Part shown: one piece after another, positions 23,154 through 35,492 of the stretch
Numbering within the stretch: position 1 is the stretch's first letter
Layout: every line of letters starts with the position of its first letter
DNA from: Clitoria ternatea
Lineage: Eukaryota; Streptophyta; Magnoliopsida; Fabales; Fabaceae
Reading direction: 5' to 3'
Assembly: GCA_037962975.1 (NCBI GenBank)
Contig: CM075670.1
Span: 81,533,501-81,597,500, forward strand
DNA length: 64,000 bases
Made by a program: the position numbers and the translations under genes
The notes under the pieces: model-generated
Told to the model about the DNA's origin: nothing
The model's database searches: none
The model's input: the letters and a program-made list of their open reading frames with translations, nothing else

Positions 23154-26100
23154 TTACTAAAATTAAGATTTTTGGTTAGTTTATTAGAAAGAAAAAGAAA
23201 GAGAAATTATTTTATAAAAATAAATTTTTACTAACATTTTAATATATATATATATATATACATATTATTTTCAAAATGTATAAAAATATTATAACAAATT
23301 TTCAAGTACTAAGGTTTTAAAGATTGATAATTCCAAATTTGAGTTTTTAGTAATTGATTTTGAATTAACCTATAGACTTTCTAAAGAAGGTTGTGAAATA
23401 TATTTAAGGCTTTGAAACTCAAATTATAAGGAGATTTGATTTGTGATTCGAAAAGGAACTGTACTAAAATTCTATGTGTGTATTTAAGAAGTTGAAAAAG
23501 TACAGTTTACTGGAGTGGCTATGTTGCGATTCGTAGGCCCCGATAATATAATTGAGTTTCTAAAAGCCTTAACCAACTAAACACGCGAGTAGTTCATGCA
23601 TCATGAATCATCAAAGAGGAACAAAATGATGTTGTCTGGGGACGAATTATAGAAATCGAGGATATATTAGAGGAGGCTTAATTGTGAGCCTTGGGATGAG
23701 AGGGTGTGAAAAGGGTGCTTCAGGGGACCTGGGGTAGCTCCCTAGTGTCGGGTACTTTCACAATAAAAATCTTCTCAATCTGACTAGTCTCTAAGTGTTT
23801 CCATGCCAGTTGAGCTATTCATGTTTTTATTATCCGGACTTATGGAACAGTGTAAACTCCTGGTTGGCCCAATGCAAATTAAAATTTAAAGGGGCCCACA
23901 TATATAGGTAAGTTATGATGAAGATATGGCATATCATTCATACATTCATAATTGATTGTGCATGTGATTGTGATTGATATTATTATTCTAGTTTGTGAAA
24001 ACCCTTTATTGCTTATGTCCCATTTAGGAATCTTATATTCTGTTTCTCACTCCTTTCTTTGTGTTTTTGTTTCATATATTTTAAATTAATGGTTCGTACA
24101 GAGGGAAGGATCGAAGAACATCGACAGTATATATAGAACATTCTAGGAAGGGAACTCGGTATGAATACCGTGGTCCAATGAATAAATAATGTCATTAGGC
24201 AACTGCTCTTGGGCCATAGAGTTTCCTCTCTTTCTAGTAATGTTTAATATCTATTTTATTTGGATGAATGTAAAACTACTTTATAAATTTTAATAATAAT
24301 TATGAGGTATTTCAGAAATATTGTATGTAATTTATTCTGGTAGTTTCTTTTTAACGATCATATCTTGTAAAAAAAAATTTATGAATTTTTTTAGAAATTA
24401 TTGAGATGTAACAGAGGGTGTTACAAATTGTACCACTCGTCATTCTGTGAAGCGTGCATTGTAAAAATAATGTAAGAGTGAGATGAAATATAGAATAAAT
24501 ATAAAATAAGTAAAATTGCACAAACACAATCAACAAACAATTATGATATGATGAATATGCCAAACAAGGTCATTTACATTTAATAATCTTTAATTTAGTT
24601 AGATGATGTCATGTTGGATCCATTTTGATTTAGTGGGAATACTACAGTAAAAAGTCTCACAGAGACACAAGTAGGACTTAGCATAATGCCACGAATCCCT
24701 ACCCTTCATAGCGCTCAAGTACCAAAGTACACAAGTAGGACATAGCATATACCATGAATCCCTACCCTTCATGGCGCTCAAGTATCGAAGTACACAAGTA
24801 CCCTACACTTCATGGCGCTTAACGAAAATAAGGCTTTAACTCATCATAGAGTAACCCCCCACCAGGGCCGGCAATCATGGAACCCTTAAATTCCATGATG
24901 CGTCTAAATGCTTATGATACATGAATGCCTTTAATTCTCTTTATCAATTTAACATACCATGATATCAATACTTCCATAATCACTTGGAAAACACAAGTCG
25001 TCAAAGGACACATCACATATATTAATTCTCAAAATCATGGATTTACAGTTCAACAACATATCTCAATAAATCACAAGGCATTCATGTATACATTAATTTA
25101 GTCATTCATAATTATTCATCACAAAGATATACATACTGTATGACATTCATAGGACACTCAATAACATCCATAATAATCAATAATCCCTCAATAATTCATA
25201 AATAAATCATTACCCACATGGAAAATATCATTTTCATCCATAATAATCATCATAGGTAAATTTCAGAAATTTACAACAGCAACATACATTAGAAAAACGA
25301 CCATAACATGAGCAAATCAAATCCTTTTTAAGTAATTCCACTTTCTGTAGTTCCATAACAAAATTATATACAACATTCATGAAGACCATAATTTTAAATT
25401 CCAAACAGAAATATCACATAATCATATAATAGTCAATAAGTTATCATTTTTCATTATCACCAATTGCTGGAAAATTTACTGGTTTGACAATCTTTAGTAA
25501 ATTAGCTATAACTCATGGCATAAAAATAATTTTTGAATGAAGCCAAGTTCTGTGTTTCAATAATTCTATTATCTATAATTTTTATGAAGACAAAAAATTC
25601 CAAATCTAAACAAAAATATCACAAATTCATAGTATACTAAACTATCTCAAAGAAAGTAACAAAACGTACATATGTTGGTAAATTCAACGTTCCTAGAGCT
25701 AAAAAAATAATTTTGGCATGAGACCAGTTCTAGTTACTCATAACACAAATATCTAAAACTTTAATGAAGACACTAAACACTAATTCTCAACACGAAATTC
25801 CCAGTTTTAAAAATACAAATAGTGATTCACATCAACAGATTTTCAGCATGAACATACTTCTGTATTTTAGGTATAACTAGAGCTAAAAATATCATTTTAA
25901 CTTTAAACCACTTTCTATAGATCCATAACATAAATATCTACAACTTTTATGAAGACATCAAAGTCTAAATATGTATGTATAATTCCTATAATATTAATAT
26001 TTACACAAAATAGAAGGTACATATTCTAGAACAAATATACTGTAGTATTTTGACTATAACTCATGCTATACATATCTAAATCAGTTGGTTCAAGTCTCAA

Positions 26101-27210
26101 AATTCACATAAAGAAAAGATCTACAACGTTTATGAAGAAGTCAAAGTCAAATTCACATATTTTCAGCTATGAAATTAAGTAACAAGTTACAAAAATAAAT
26201 CGGAAATCCTAGAATAGCATACAATTCTACCCATTCCGTATTTATTCACAAGCCTATCCCCTCTTAACTTGATGGAGGATCCTAGAGTGGTTGAAAGTAT
26301 TTTCTTATTGTCCTAGCTTCAGATCAAGAGTGACTTTGATGGAGAAAATGAAAGAAAATGAGAGAGAGGCTTCACTAACTTTAGCTTGTTCTAAGAATTT
26401 AGACTTGAGAACAAGATGTAGTGTTGATTTAATGATGCAAATGACAAGTGGGGGACAAGATTTTCATAATGGGATTGTAGTGGGATGTTAGGTACATTAT
26501 TTATGGTGAGAATGGAGGTTTTAGGTGAGAAAAATGGGTTGGATTATTGACCATTTCCGCAGCCTACATAATGTAGCTTGTATGATTGAAGTAAATATCA
26601 ATTTTGACACTATTTTGGTATTTTGGGTATATCTCTCTCATATCTTAATAGATTTTACTAAATTTAGTCTTGTTGGAAAGCTAAGACAACGAGGAACAAC
26701 TTTGTAGTTTACCACGTTTTTAAATTCGGACTCTAACTAGGCATTAAAATATGTATAAGATGATATGATTGAAGTAAAATATTAATTCTGACACTATTTC
26801 AGTATTTTGGGCATATCACTCTCATATCATAATGGATTTTAACAAATTTGGTTTTGTTGGAAAGCTAAGACAATGAGGAACAACTTTGTAGTTGACAATA
26901 TTTCTAAATTCAGACTCTAACTAACAATTAAAATGTGTACAAGATAACGTATTTTGAGTGGAGTATGTGGTAATTTGATGAGAGTAATTGGAAAAGCCAA
27001 AGAAATTAATAACTAAGGAAATAGGTAATAAGTTATTTGATTAACTTTTACCTAAGGTATAAAGTTAAAATTATTTACCATGGTAAAAGATTAAATTGAA
27101 GATGTTTTCCTAACCAAATTTATATAGAAAGTTGAGATAAAATGGATAATATCATTAACAGTCTAAATCAAAATGATTATACACGAGAATGAAATTTTTG
27201 GGATGTTACA
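21352..27210 (+). repeat. 3' LTR of the Tekay-type element (end uncertain)
   Basis: The start (TATAACACCC) is clear. Two possible ends match its inverted form: GGGTGTTACA at 24425 and GGGATGTTACA at 27210. The longer reading (about 5.9 kb) is preferred because the sequence shared with the left copy continues past 24425 to 25067, and no primer-binding site follows 24425. A 5.9-kb LTR would be unusually long. The alternative is a 3.07-kb LTR followed by duplicated leader sequence. The 24426-27210 part is AT-rich, with recurring phrases about TTTATGAAGACA and CATAACAC, and has no gene. Confidence 0.55.
21671..21680 (+). promoter_or_regulatory. LTR TATA box (TATAAATAGA)
   Basis: A consensus plant TATA box lies about 320 bp into the right LTR, followed by a C/A-rich likely initiation region (about 21700). 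The corresponding part of the left LTR is deleted, so this box now points away from gag-pol, into the LTR and downstream flank. Confidence 0.6.
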
Positions 27211-28224
27211 CATCACATAAAAATTATAACAAAAATTTAAAGTGATATTAAAATGAGAGCAAATGAGTTTGTGTTTAAATATATTTCAAAATAGTAGCAG
27301 TAGAACTTTTCAAATTAGTAGCAGCTTATTTCATATTCCCATTAGGTTACAATAGTCTTTATATTGTAATTCAGTTACCTTATCTTCTAATTCAATTATG
27401 TTTTCTTATAAAATCTTTTAAAAGAGTTTTCTGATGTTCTTAAAAAATAAAAAATCAATTTTCTATTTTTTAATAATTTTTTAGGTTAAAATAATTTTTT
27501 AGCCCTTTAAAAGTCTAGGGTATAGGAAAAAGCCCCTATTAAATTTGCCCTAGAATTTTGGCCCTTATAATATTTTAGGTTATGTGAAATCAAGGAAGCC
27601 TGACTTTTTGCTGAGGTGGCTAACGCATGACCCACTTTAATAGGGAAACATGGAGGATGACGTGGCTAAAATTAGCTAAACATCTTAAATAATTAAGTAA
27701 GTTATTAGTCCTGTTAATTATGATTAACAGATTAAATATTAATTAAAAATAAGAAATGTTTTTTGGCAAAACGTGCATTTTGATAAGTTACATTTCCATC
27801 ATCTTCTTCCTTGTGCGTTCTGCATTCTCCTCGTCTTCTTCTTTGGGTTCTTTGTAATTCCATCGTCTCTTTGAAGAGTGTCAGTGTGGTGCGTGCATGT
27901 TCGAAAATCTCTGTGGTTGTTTCCAGTTTCCAAGTTGGACATCAACAAGCAAGAAGACAACATGGATGTTTCAAGTTTCCAGGTACGGTTTTTGAAGTGT
28001 TTGTGTCGAAATAAAGCCTAGTATATTCTAAAATTATTTACTTGTTGTGTGTTTAGAATGGGGTTCAGGGGTGTGGAAGGACCACATGTTGTTAGTTTCT
28101 TGGGGTTTAGGGCTGGACCACATGTTCGTTGATTGAAAAACAAAACTTTAAAAAACATAGCTTTCACTTAATGTGCTTACTGTGTAGCTTATTTCACTGT
28201 TGTTTAGGTATTAGTTTTACGGTT
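27211..28224. other. AT-rich flank and probable left end and leader of the MULE
   Basis: After the LTR end lies AT-rich sequence with no gene. From about 27440 the sequence has phrases often seen at MULE ends (AGCCCTTTAAAAGTCTAGGG, GGAAAAAGCCCC, TTTGCCCTAGAATTTTGGCCC), so the MULE terminus probably lies at about 27440-27560. Its exact border and 9-bp target duplication cannot be fixed because the partner end is missing. Confidence 0.45.
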
Positions 28225-31200
28225 ATGATACAGCATAAGGGCAAATTTCAAGAGGGCCCACCATGTGTTTACATTGATAAGGAAATACATGTCATTCACA
28301 ACGTAGATATTGATAGATGGTCATTTTTTGAGGCACGGTCACTGGTCCAAGACCTTGGGTATAAAGGGGAATTTAAGTTATGGTGAAAAAAAAGGAGAAA
28401 TGGAGTACAAGAGTGTAACACGGGACTCACATGCATTAGAAATGGGTGAATTTACAGTTAATAATAATTATGAGTGGACCTTTATGTTGAGCACTGTGTG
28501 GAAGAGGCTGAAGTGTTTGTGGGTTTAGCTGAGGCAGAAGAGGTAGCTGTCCAAAAAGGTGTGGCCCAAACAGAACAGACCCAAGAAAGCCAACATTCCC
28601 AATAAGCCCAACAAACCCAACAGGCCCAAGAAGACCTTGGAACCCAACAAGAATTCAGAACTAGGGGAACAACGTTTGTGCCTGCTCATAACCTTTATGT
28701 GAGTCCCACAAAAGTTGTAACAAGAAAAAAAATTTATAGGAGTCAGCTGTAGAGATTGAGAAGTGTAGGGTCTAGTAAAGGATCAAGTCAGGGCCCAAGT
28801 GGTGCAGCAAGTGAGGGGCCATCTGGTGTGGCAAGTGAGGGGTCTTTTAGTCCAACAAGTGAGGGGCCTTCTGGTCCAACAAGTAAGGGGCCTTCTGGTA
28901 TGGCAAGTGAAGTGCCAACAAAAAGCTTTGTGTGTAGTCTGAATACTGAACACTTTGATGTTTCAGAGGTAAAAGATTTACCTGAACCTGAGCCAAGACC
29001 TAAAGACACTTCAGGGGCTAATAGTGAAGGTTTACAATTTAAAAATTATAGGAGTGAGTGACAGTAATGAGAGGGATGAGAATAGGACATATTTTAGGGA
29101 TGAGGATCTACATGGTTTAGGGGGTAATGATTATAGAGACATAGATGATACCTATGATATTGATGAAATGTATACTGATATGGATACTGATGAGGAATAT
29201 GACATGGGGCGAATTGAGGCATTTGATGAAGAGAAAATGGGGAATAAGTATGAACTGAAATTGGGTATGGAGTTTCAGTCTATGGTTTAGTTTAGATAGA
29301 CAATTAAGGAGTACAATCTGTATAAGGGGAGGCCGGGGGAGTTTGTGAAAAACGAGCCTGAACGGTGTCGTATAAAGTGTGAAAATAAAGATTATGGGTG
29401 GCAGGCTTTTGGGAGTAAAGTTGGCAGGACAAATGTCATAATGTTGAAGAGATTAATCATACCTGTCCTAGAGCGTTTGACAACAAGAATCAGAATTCAA
29501 AATGGGTTTCCAAAATGCTTTTAAAGCATTTAAGGGTAAATCTTAAGATGTATGTGGTTCAAATCATTGAGCTTTTCAGGGCTTAGTATGTTATGTAATT
29601 AACTTATTAGACTGTATACAATGGGAAGATGATTGCACTTGGTATGTTGGAGGGTGAGGCTGGTAGGCAATATAGCTTGTTGTGAAGCTACAATGTAGAG
29701 TTGAAGAAGGTTTCACATGGTAACAGATGCAAATTGTAGTTGGACAACCTATGAGAAGGTCTGCAGCCACGTTTTGGGTCATTCTACATGTGTTTTGGGG
29801 CATGCAAGTAGGGATTTTTGAATGGATGCAGGCCCTTTATTAGGGTTGTTAGTTTCCATTTAAAGACCAAGTTTGGTGGCCAGCATTTGACAACAGTTGG
29901 TAGGGATGGGAATGATTAGTACTTCCCATTGGCAGTGGAAGCAGTGGAAGTTAAGAACAAGCATAGCTGGAAGTGGTTCCTAAGTCTATTATTTGAAGAC
30001 ATAGGTGATGTCAGAGACAGGAAGTTGGTCTTCATCTCTGACCAGCAAAAGGTAGTATACTAAACTAGTGTTGAATTTGTACATTTGAATTTATTGTTCT
30101 TGCCTGGTCTATTGCAGGTTGTTATTGACTTGAATTTGTTTTTTTAGGGTCTGTTGCAGGTTTTTGATGAACTATCGGATGGAGTGGAGCACAGGTTTTG
30201 TGTAAGACACTTATACACAAACCTAAAGAAGAGATTTGGTGGAGGTGCCTTATTGAAGCATCTTATGCTTGGTGTAAGCAAAGCTACATATGTCCAGGGT
30301 TGGGAGACCAAAATACAGGCCATCAGGGATATGGATCATGGGGCATATGAGTGGCTGATGGCTATCCCTACAAAGGATTGGTGTAAGCATGCTTTATCAT
30401 CTTATTCGACATGTGATGTAATCATGAACAATAACTGTGAGGCTTTCAATTCAGTCATCTTGCCATCTAGGGATAAGCCTATAATTACAATGCTAGAATC
30501 GGTGAGGCAATACTTGTTAGGGAGGTTTACCAAGTTGAGGTCTAAGGCCTGCACAATTGAGGGGGACATCATGCCAAGACCCTATAAGAGGTTAGGAAGA
30601 GAAACTGAGTTTAGTGGAGAGTGGGTTCAAGTGTGGGCAGGACAGTTGCTATTTGAATTGAAGCATACTCAGTCTAAGCATAGGTTTATAGTTGACTTGG
30701 GTGAGAAAGTGTGTAGCAGTAATTGGTGGATGTTAAATGGCATTCCATGTAGACATGCCATATCTGCTATGAAGTACAAGGGTGACAACCCAGAAGCTTT
30801 TGTCTCCCAATGGTACTCTAAGACAACATATGGTCAGGCTTATGTAGGTATTATCCAACCTATCAATGGGCAGCCTATGTGGCCTAAGGTTGATGGACCT
30901 GAGGTCCTTCCTCCATCATATAAGAGGCGTCCTGAGAGACCAAAAAAGTTGAGAAGAAGAGACCCATATGAAGGTGACAACAAAACAAGGCCTCCAAGAT
31001 TTCCAGGCCAGTACCATTGTGCAAACCGTGATGGTACTGGTCATAATAGAACCACATGTCCTAATCCGCCTGCTACAATGGTAAGAGTGTTTCATTTTGG
31101 GGTTTATTCATCTATATATAACATGTACATACCCCTACATATAATGAGGTATCTTATTGATTTTATGGAACCTTTTTCAGAATGCAACTACACCAAACCC

Positions 31201-31447
31201 TACACATACTGATACTCATATGGGTGGTGAGTCTAATGCACATACTGAGTCTCATGTCTCTGTATTTGCACTTGCACCTGCACGTGATGCACAACCACCT
31301 GAGGGACATACTGAACCAAATATTGGTGGTGCCACAACATTAGCATCAACCAAGGGGAGACCAAGAGGAGGAGGAAGACGTAAGGGAAGAGGAAGAAGAA
31401 GAGGAAGAGGCAAGGAAGGGGAAGGGGAAGGGAAATTGAGAATCTGA
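28225..31447 (+). pseudogene. MuDR-type transposase (broken; introns at 30052-30147 and 31081-31180)
   Basis: It begins MIQHKGKFQEGPPCVYIDKEIHV..., the usual N-terminus of plant MuDR proteins. Next are an acidic linker, the MuDR DNA-binding region (LGMEFQSMV...LYKGRPGEFVKNEPERC, about 29255-29430), the MULE catalytic domain (about 29830-30500; HSWKWFLSLL, LVFISDQQK|GLLQVFDEL), a SWIM finger (about 30705-30770) and a C-terminal zinc-knuckle relic (about 31015-31060). Two introns restore the frame with good GT/AG sites: 30052-30147 (96 bp) and 31081-31180 (100 bp). The last exon ends in an Arg/Gly-rich tail at 31447. Damage includes a stop at 28384, a frameshift near 29045, stops at 29288 and 29297, and a stop near 29919. 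The SWIM finger reads CSSNWW instead of CxC, and the knuckle has Arg for its second Cys. Confidence 0.85.
28770..28925 (+). repeat. 24-bp coding minisatellite (8-residue repeats)
   Basis: About six copies of a 24-bp unit encode variants of GPSG-ASE (GPSGAASE, GPSGVASE, GSFSPTSE, GPSGPTSK, GPSGMASE) inside the acidic linker of the MULE transposase. The period is a multiple of three, so copy-number change would keep the frame. Confidence 0.85.
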
Positions 31448-32036
31448 CAACTGAATCCCCTTTCCAGCCAGACACAGCAACAGACCCTAATACATTTCCT
31501 GGAACCCAGCAAAGCCACAACAACTGAAGAACATTTTAATTTTCATTCCATTCCATTCTGTTTTAAAGTCCCAACATATTTTACTTCCCCTTTCATGATT
31601 GTAATGATGTAAATATGTGACAAGTTAATCTATGTTCAAGTTTCATTTAAATTTGCAGCTATGTTAAGCACTTATTTAACTTGGGATCAACATTTAATTT
31701 ACTTGTTAATTTACACCATAAACAATTGAATAAACCAAAACACTTAACTTACAGCTCAATAAAAAAGATTATGCTTGCCAAAATAAGGAGCATTTCATTA
31801 AGGATTATATTGATTACAAAACTAACTCCTTAACAAACCATATAACCAACAGGGGCCAACCCACAAACCTTAAATCCTAAGAACCTAAAAAGGGGCTAAA
31901 TCCCAAACCCAAAACATGTACAAACTTCTTAACAAATCATACAGCAAATAGAGGTGTTTTCTGCACCTTATTGAATACAAACTTCCTTTTCCAAAAACCC
32001 ACAACACACATTTCAACCTCAGAACCCCATTTCTCC

Positions 32037-32459
32037 TTAATGTTTTCTTGCTAAATATATCATCATCATGCTCAGGGTAATGGCCCAGGAAACAGTGAGG
32101 AGTGTCAACAACATTGAAGTTTCCCTCTTCTCAGCCATTAACTTAGATTTCAATTTTACACACTTCTTTTCAAATTCCTCGTGCAACTTATCCAGCTCCA
32201 CCTTGCAGGTACACCCATCATTCCCATCAATGTTAGCAGTGGAAGCAGTAGGAGCCCACTTGAAAAAACCACAATCCTCTTTGCTCTGACACAACAAAAA
32301 ACATTTCAAAAAAACCCAACAACGAAAACAATGACATTCTTCCACTTATCAAGAAAAATAGGCACCTCTAGAAGGCCCGTCCATTGTTCTTCTTCATTTT
32401 TAAAATGAGAAGGACAGGGTTCTTCCCACACCTGCACCTTATGTGTTCAATCTCTATTG
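32037..32459 (-). pseudogene. GRF-type zinc finger protein of the MULE, 5'-truncated and broken
   Basis: The reading is on the minus strand. The first part (32459 to about 32360) gives EHIRCRCGKNPVLLILK...NNGRAF, which matches the first half of a GRF zinc finger (C-x-C-G, then N-GR-F). A TAG stop at 32368-32370 falls where the aromatic of the finger is expected. After a probable small intron (acceptor ...GTGTCAG before AGCAAAGAG, about 32290), the finger resumes with SKEDCGFFKW, its second half. A coiled-coil-like stretch (KVELDKLHEEFEKKCVKLKSKLMAEKRE) and a C-terminal hydrophobic segment (LLTLLTVSWAITLSMMMIYLA) then run to the stop at 32037. Small GRF-finger proteins with a C-terminal membrane anchor are common in plant genomes. 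The start is lost at the Tat LTR border (32461). Confidence 0.65.
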
Positions 32460-32460
32460 A

Positions 32461-35400
32461 TGAGTGTCGCAACCTGAATCGCGACGGGAGAGAGAGAGAA
32501 TGTGTGGAATGAAACAGGGAGTCGCCACCAATATTTTTATCCATAGGAAAAACATTGGAAAAAACTAGGTTCAGTAAAGCACTGGTTAAAAATTGAGATT
32601 CAAGTTCAGGAGTCGGTTACGAGTAGGGAAGGTATTAGCACCCTACATCGCGTGTCCAAAACAGTACCAAGATTGAAAATGTGCAACATAAATAGCCTTA
32701 CAAAAGATGGTTTATTTCTTCCCTTTCATTGTTGTATTTTTTATTTAAAAATGACAAAATGGAGTGAGAGAACTGTACAAACATAGAATGTCGAAGCGAG
32801 GTCAATGGGACATTTCATCCGGATTAAACTTGACTTCGATATGAGACAGAGAGGGGAAAAGAATGCTAATAAGGCATCACGCCTAAATTATACATCTTCG
32901 AATAAAAAAATAGGGATAGGAAAGAGATAAGCGGGACGTCTCGTCCTAAGTATCCCTTCCCTATGAATTATGGCGAGGCTTGAGCAAAAACTAGGGGGAA
33001 ATCAACAAGACATCACGTCTAAATTGATTTTCACGGAAGTAACCAAAAAAAAGAACATTTATGAAAGAAACATGAAAGTAAGGAAATAAATCAGCAAAAA
33101 GGAATAAGAGAGATGGGCCCGACAGGAATTGAGATCCTGCTCCTACGTATTCTTGAATTATCAAGAAATCAGGGTTACGTAGTTCTGAGTGTTGTTTTTT
33201 TAGGAAAAGACTTGGGAGATGATGATGGATGTCACTGAGGTGGGGAACTCGTACAAGGCGAAGTTCTTCGCACGTGTACGAATCCTAAAGAGGTTGTGTA
33301 GACGGGAGTACTCCCGTACGACACTGTTTTAAAAAAGATTTGTTTCCCTTTTTTATTTTTACTTAGATTTGAAAGATAACATAGGAAGCATTTATTTCTC
33401 ACAGTAAGTTCGGAAAACAGAGGAAAAATGAGCGAAAACTAAGGGGAGGAAGAGAAAACTGTGTGAGAAAGAGGGAAAAAACCGAGTGAAAATGGGAAAA
33501 ACCGAATAAAAAAATGGAATACCGAGTGAGAAATACAGAAAACCGAGTGAGATTGAGGAAAACCGAGTGAAATTGAGGAAAAACCGAGTAAAAGATGGTA
33601 AAACCGAGTGGAGTGGGAAAATACCGAGTGAAATTGAGGAAAACCGAGTAAAAATGGTAAAAATCGAGTGAGAGCAGTAGCTTACCGTGTGAGAAGTGAG
33701 ATACCGAGTGAGACAGTGAGAAGAGGGACGGTGTTGGAGTTGAGTGGAAGGGAATACTGGGCGGTGTTGGTTAGAGGGGAGAGGACGGAGTTGGCTGATG
33801 GAGAGCGGAAGGAGGAGAAAGGAACAGTGAGGGTGCTGGATAGAGGAAGGAGGAGAAGGGAATGGTGAGGGTACTGGATAGAGGAAGGAGGATAAGGGAA
33901 TGGTAAGGGTGCTGGATGCGTATATGGTGTGTGTGTGTATGTAGGCCTGAAAGCTTCAGCCCCTTGCCTATTTATAGGCTGGTTTGAGTGGAAGGCCAGC
34001 TCAGGCTTCCACTTCCGAGTGGAATGCCAGCTCAGGCTTCCACTCAGAGTGAAGTGGGGGACAACGGCTGGGTGGGAATTTTTAATTCCCCCCACTTCCA
34101 CCCCTGTTTGCCACATGTCTACCACCCCCAGGATTCCTGGATCCACTTGGGTGGTGGAATCCAAGTCAGCACGGTCTAACAGGGGGACCTGGTGGGAATC
34201 CGAGTGAGAATGGCAGAAAACTGAGTGAGAATTATTAAAATCCGAGTGAAAATGTTGGAAATCCGAGTGTAAATGACTCGGATCACCCTCTCAGTCAATT
34301 CTGAGTGGGAAAAGGGAAAAAATCCGAGTGGAAAAGGCCCCCTTTTATGCTAAAGACCAAATGAAATCATGTTGGTGTTGTGCAATTGGATCGAGTGGAC
34401 AATTAAAGAAATTGAGTCAGAACCGAGTGAAAGCTGACTCGGATTCCCATTCTCGCTTGAGCGTCACTAGAATCGCTTGGGCGAAAGACCTGAAAAGCAC
34501 TCGGTACTGACTGAAAATTGACTCGGACTTCATCTCCTCTCCACAATCTGAGTGACCAATGACTCGGAACCGACTGAAATATGTGAAGTGTGACTCGGAG
34601 ATGAGAGAATTATCCACTCGGATTTGCATCTGAGAGGGAATTATCCACTCGGATAATTCCACTCGGATTTGCATCTAATCTGAGTCATTTCACTCAGATT
34701 TAAACTCAACAGGTCATACTCCACTCGGATTGGTCCATTGTTGAGTCATTATTCGGATTTCCCACCCAACAGGTCATACTCCACTCGGACATGTCCAAAT
34801 CTGAGTAGTTTCACTCGGATTTTCTCCATTCTGAGTAGTTTTACTCGAATTTGACCCATTCTTAGTAATTTTACTCGGATTTAATCCAACAGGAGCATAC
34901 TCCACTCGGATTTGACCCATTCTGAGTAATTTCACTCGGATTTAATGCAACAGGAGCATATTCCACACAAATTTGACCCATTCTTAGTGATGCCACTCGG
35001 ATTCAACTTCAACAGGGGAGTTTTTCCTTCGGAAATGACTCATTCTGAGTGATTCCACTCGGATTCAACTTTTTGAGTCATTCCATTCAGACTTCTCTTG
35101 AAAATGGGCATAATCCACTCGGACTGGCTTGGTAGGGAAGCTATCCACTCGGATTCAACTTCAACAGGGGAGCATTTCACTCGGATTTGACCATTTTTGA
35201 GTTTTTTCACTCGGATTTATCTCCACCAGGGCTGTATTTCACTCGGAAATGCTTTAACCTGAGTCATCCTGTTCAGATGTGATCATTTTTGAGTCATTCC
35301 AATCAGATTTGCCTCCAACAGGGCTGTATTTCACTTGGAAAAGCTTCATTCTGAGTTATTTCGCTCGGTTCTGATTATTTTGGAGCCATTCTATTCGAAT

Positions 35401-35473
35401 TTGACCATTCTGAATTAGAATTCAGTATAAAAAGATTCATTCCACTTGGACCGGACCAAAAGAGGTGTTCACA
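32461..35473 (-). repeat. 3' LTR of the Tat/Ogre element
   Basis: On the minus strand it starts TGTGAACACC (ending at 35473) after a purine tract, and ends GGTTGCGACACTCA (32461). That gives TG...CA borders and 3013 bp. The interior is built of short dispersed repeats: CCGAGTGAAA/GAAAACCGAGTGA at about 33475-33720 and ACTCGGATT/CTGAGT at about 34200-35400. The 5 bp outside the left border is ATTGA; the partner copy of the duplication is beyond the window. The short plus-strand open frames inside are not genes. Confidence 0.75.
33969..33976 (-). promoter_or_regulatory. LTR TATA box of the Tat/Ogre element
   Basis: Read on the minus strand the sequence is CCTATAAATAGG, a consensus TATA box in the orientation of the element. 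Two hairpin-forming copies of AGTGGAAG...CTTCCACT (33987-34013 and about 34018-34044) lie just upstream of it with respect to transcription. Confidence 0.6.
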
Positions 35474-35492
35474 GATGCCCCTCTTTACTTCT
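35474..35492 (-). promoter_or_regulatory. Polypurine tract of the Tat/Ogre element
   Basis: The minus strand reads GAAGTAAAGAGGGGCATC immediately before the LTR start TGTGAACACC. This purine run next to the LTR border is the expected plus-strand primer. Confidence 0.7.

Larger units (their letters stand above)
13946..27210 (+). mobile_element. Ty3/gypsy chromovirus (Tekay/Del lineage), degraded
   Basis: Order on the plus strand: a 5'-truncated left LTR (13946-16894), gag-pol with a C-terminal chromodomain-like tail (16895-21306), a polypurine tract (about 21335-21351), and the right LTR from 21352. The left block and the right LTR align over about 3 kb: 13946-16894 corresponds to 21926-25067. 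The right copy has about 170 bp more at 24325-24494, and large stretches at both LTR ends are missing from the left. The left LTR has lost its first 574 bp including the TATA box, so the element cannot be transcribed from its own promoter. No target-site duplication can be tested because the left border is a deletion or rearrangement joint inside the PPR gene. Confidence 0.8.
27480..32460 (+). mobile_element. Mutator-like element (MULE/MuDR type), decayed, right end cut by the Tat element
   Basis: It contains a MuDR-type transposase pseudogene on the plus strand and a small GRF zinc-finger gene on the minus strand, converging on it. The right terminus is absent because the Tat/Ogre LTR starts at 32461, inside the GRF gene's 5' part. 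The left border is approximate. Confidence 0.65.

Noticed and set aside
26291..26707. Two short plus-strand frames in the long LTR
   Set aside because: No similarity to known proteins and LTR location; likely chance.
27811..28014. 67-codon plus frame in the MULE leader
   Set aside because: It does not resemble MuDR N-termini and precedes the recognisable start at 28225; probably untranslated leader.
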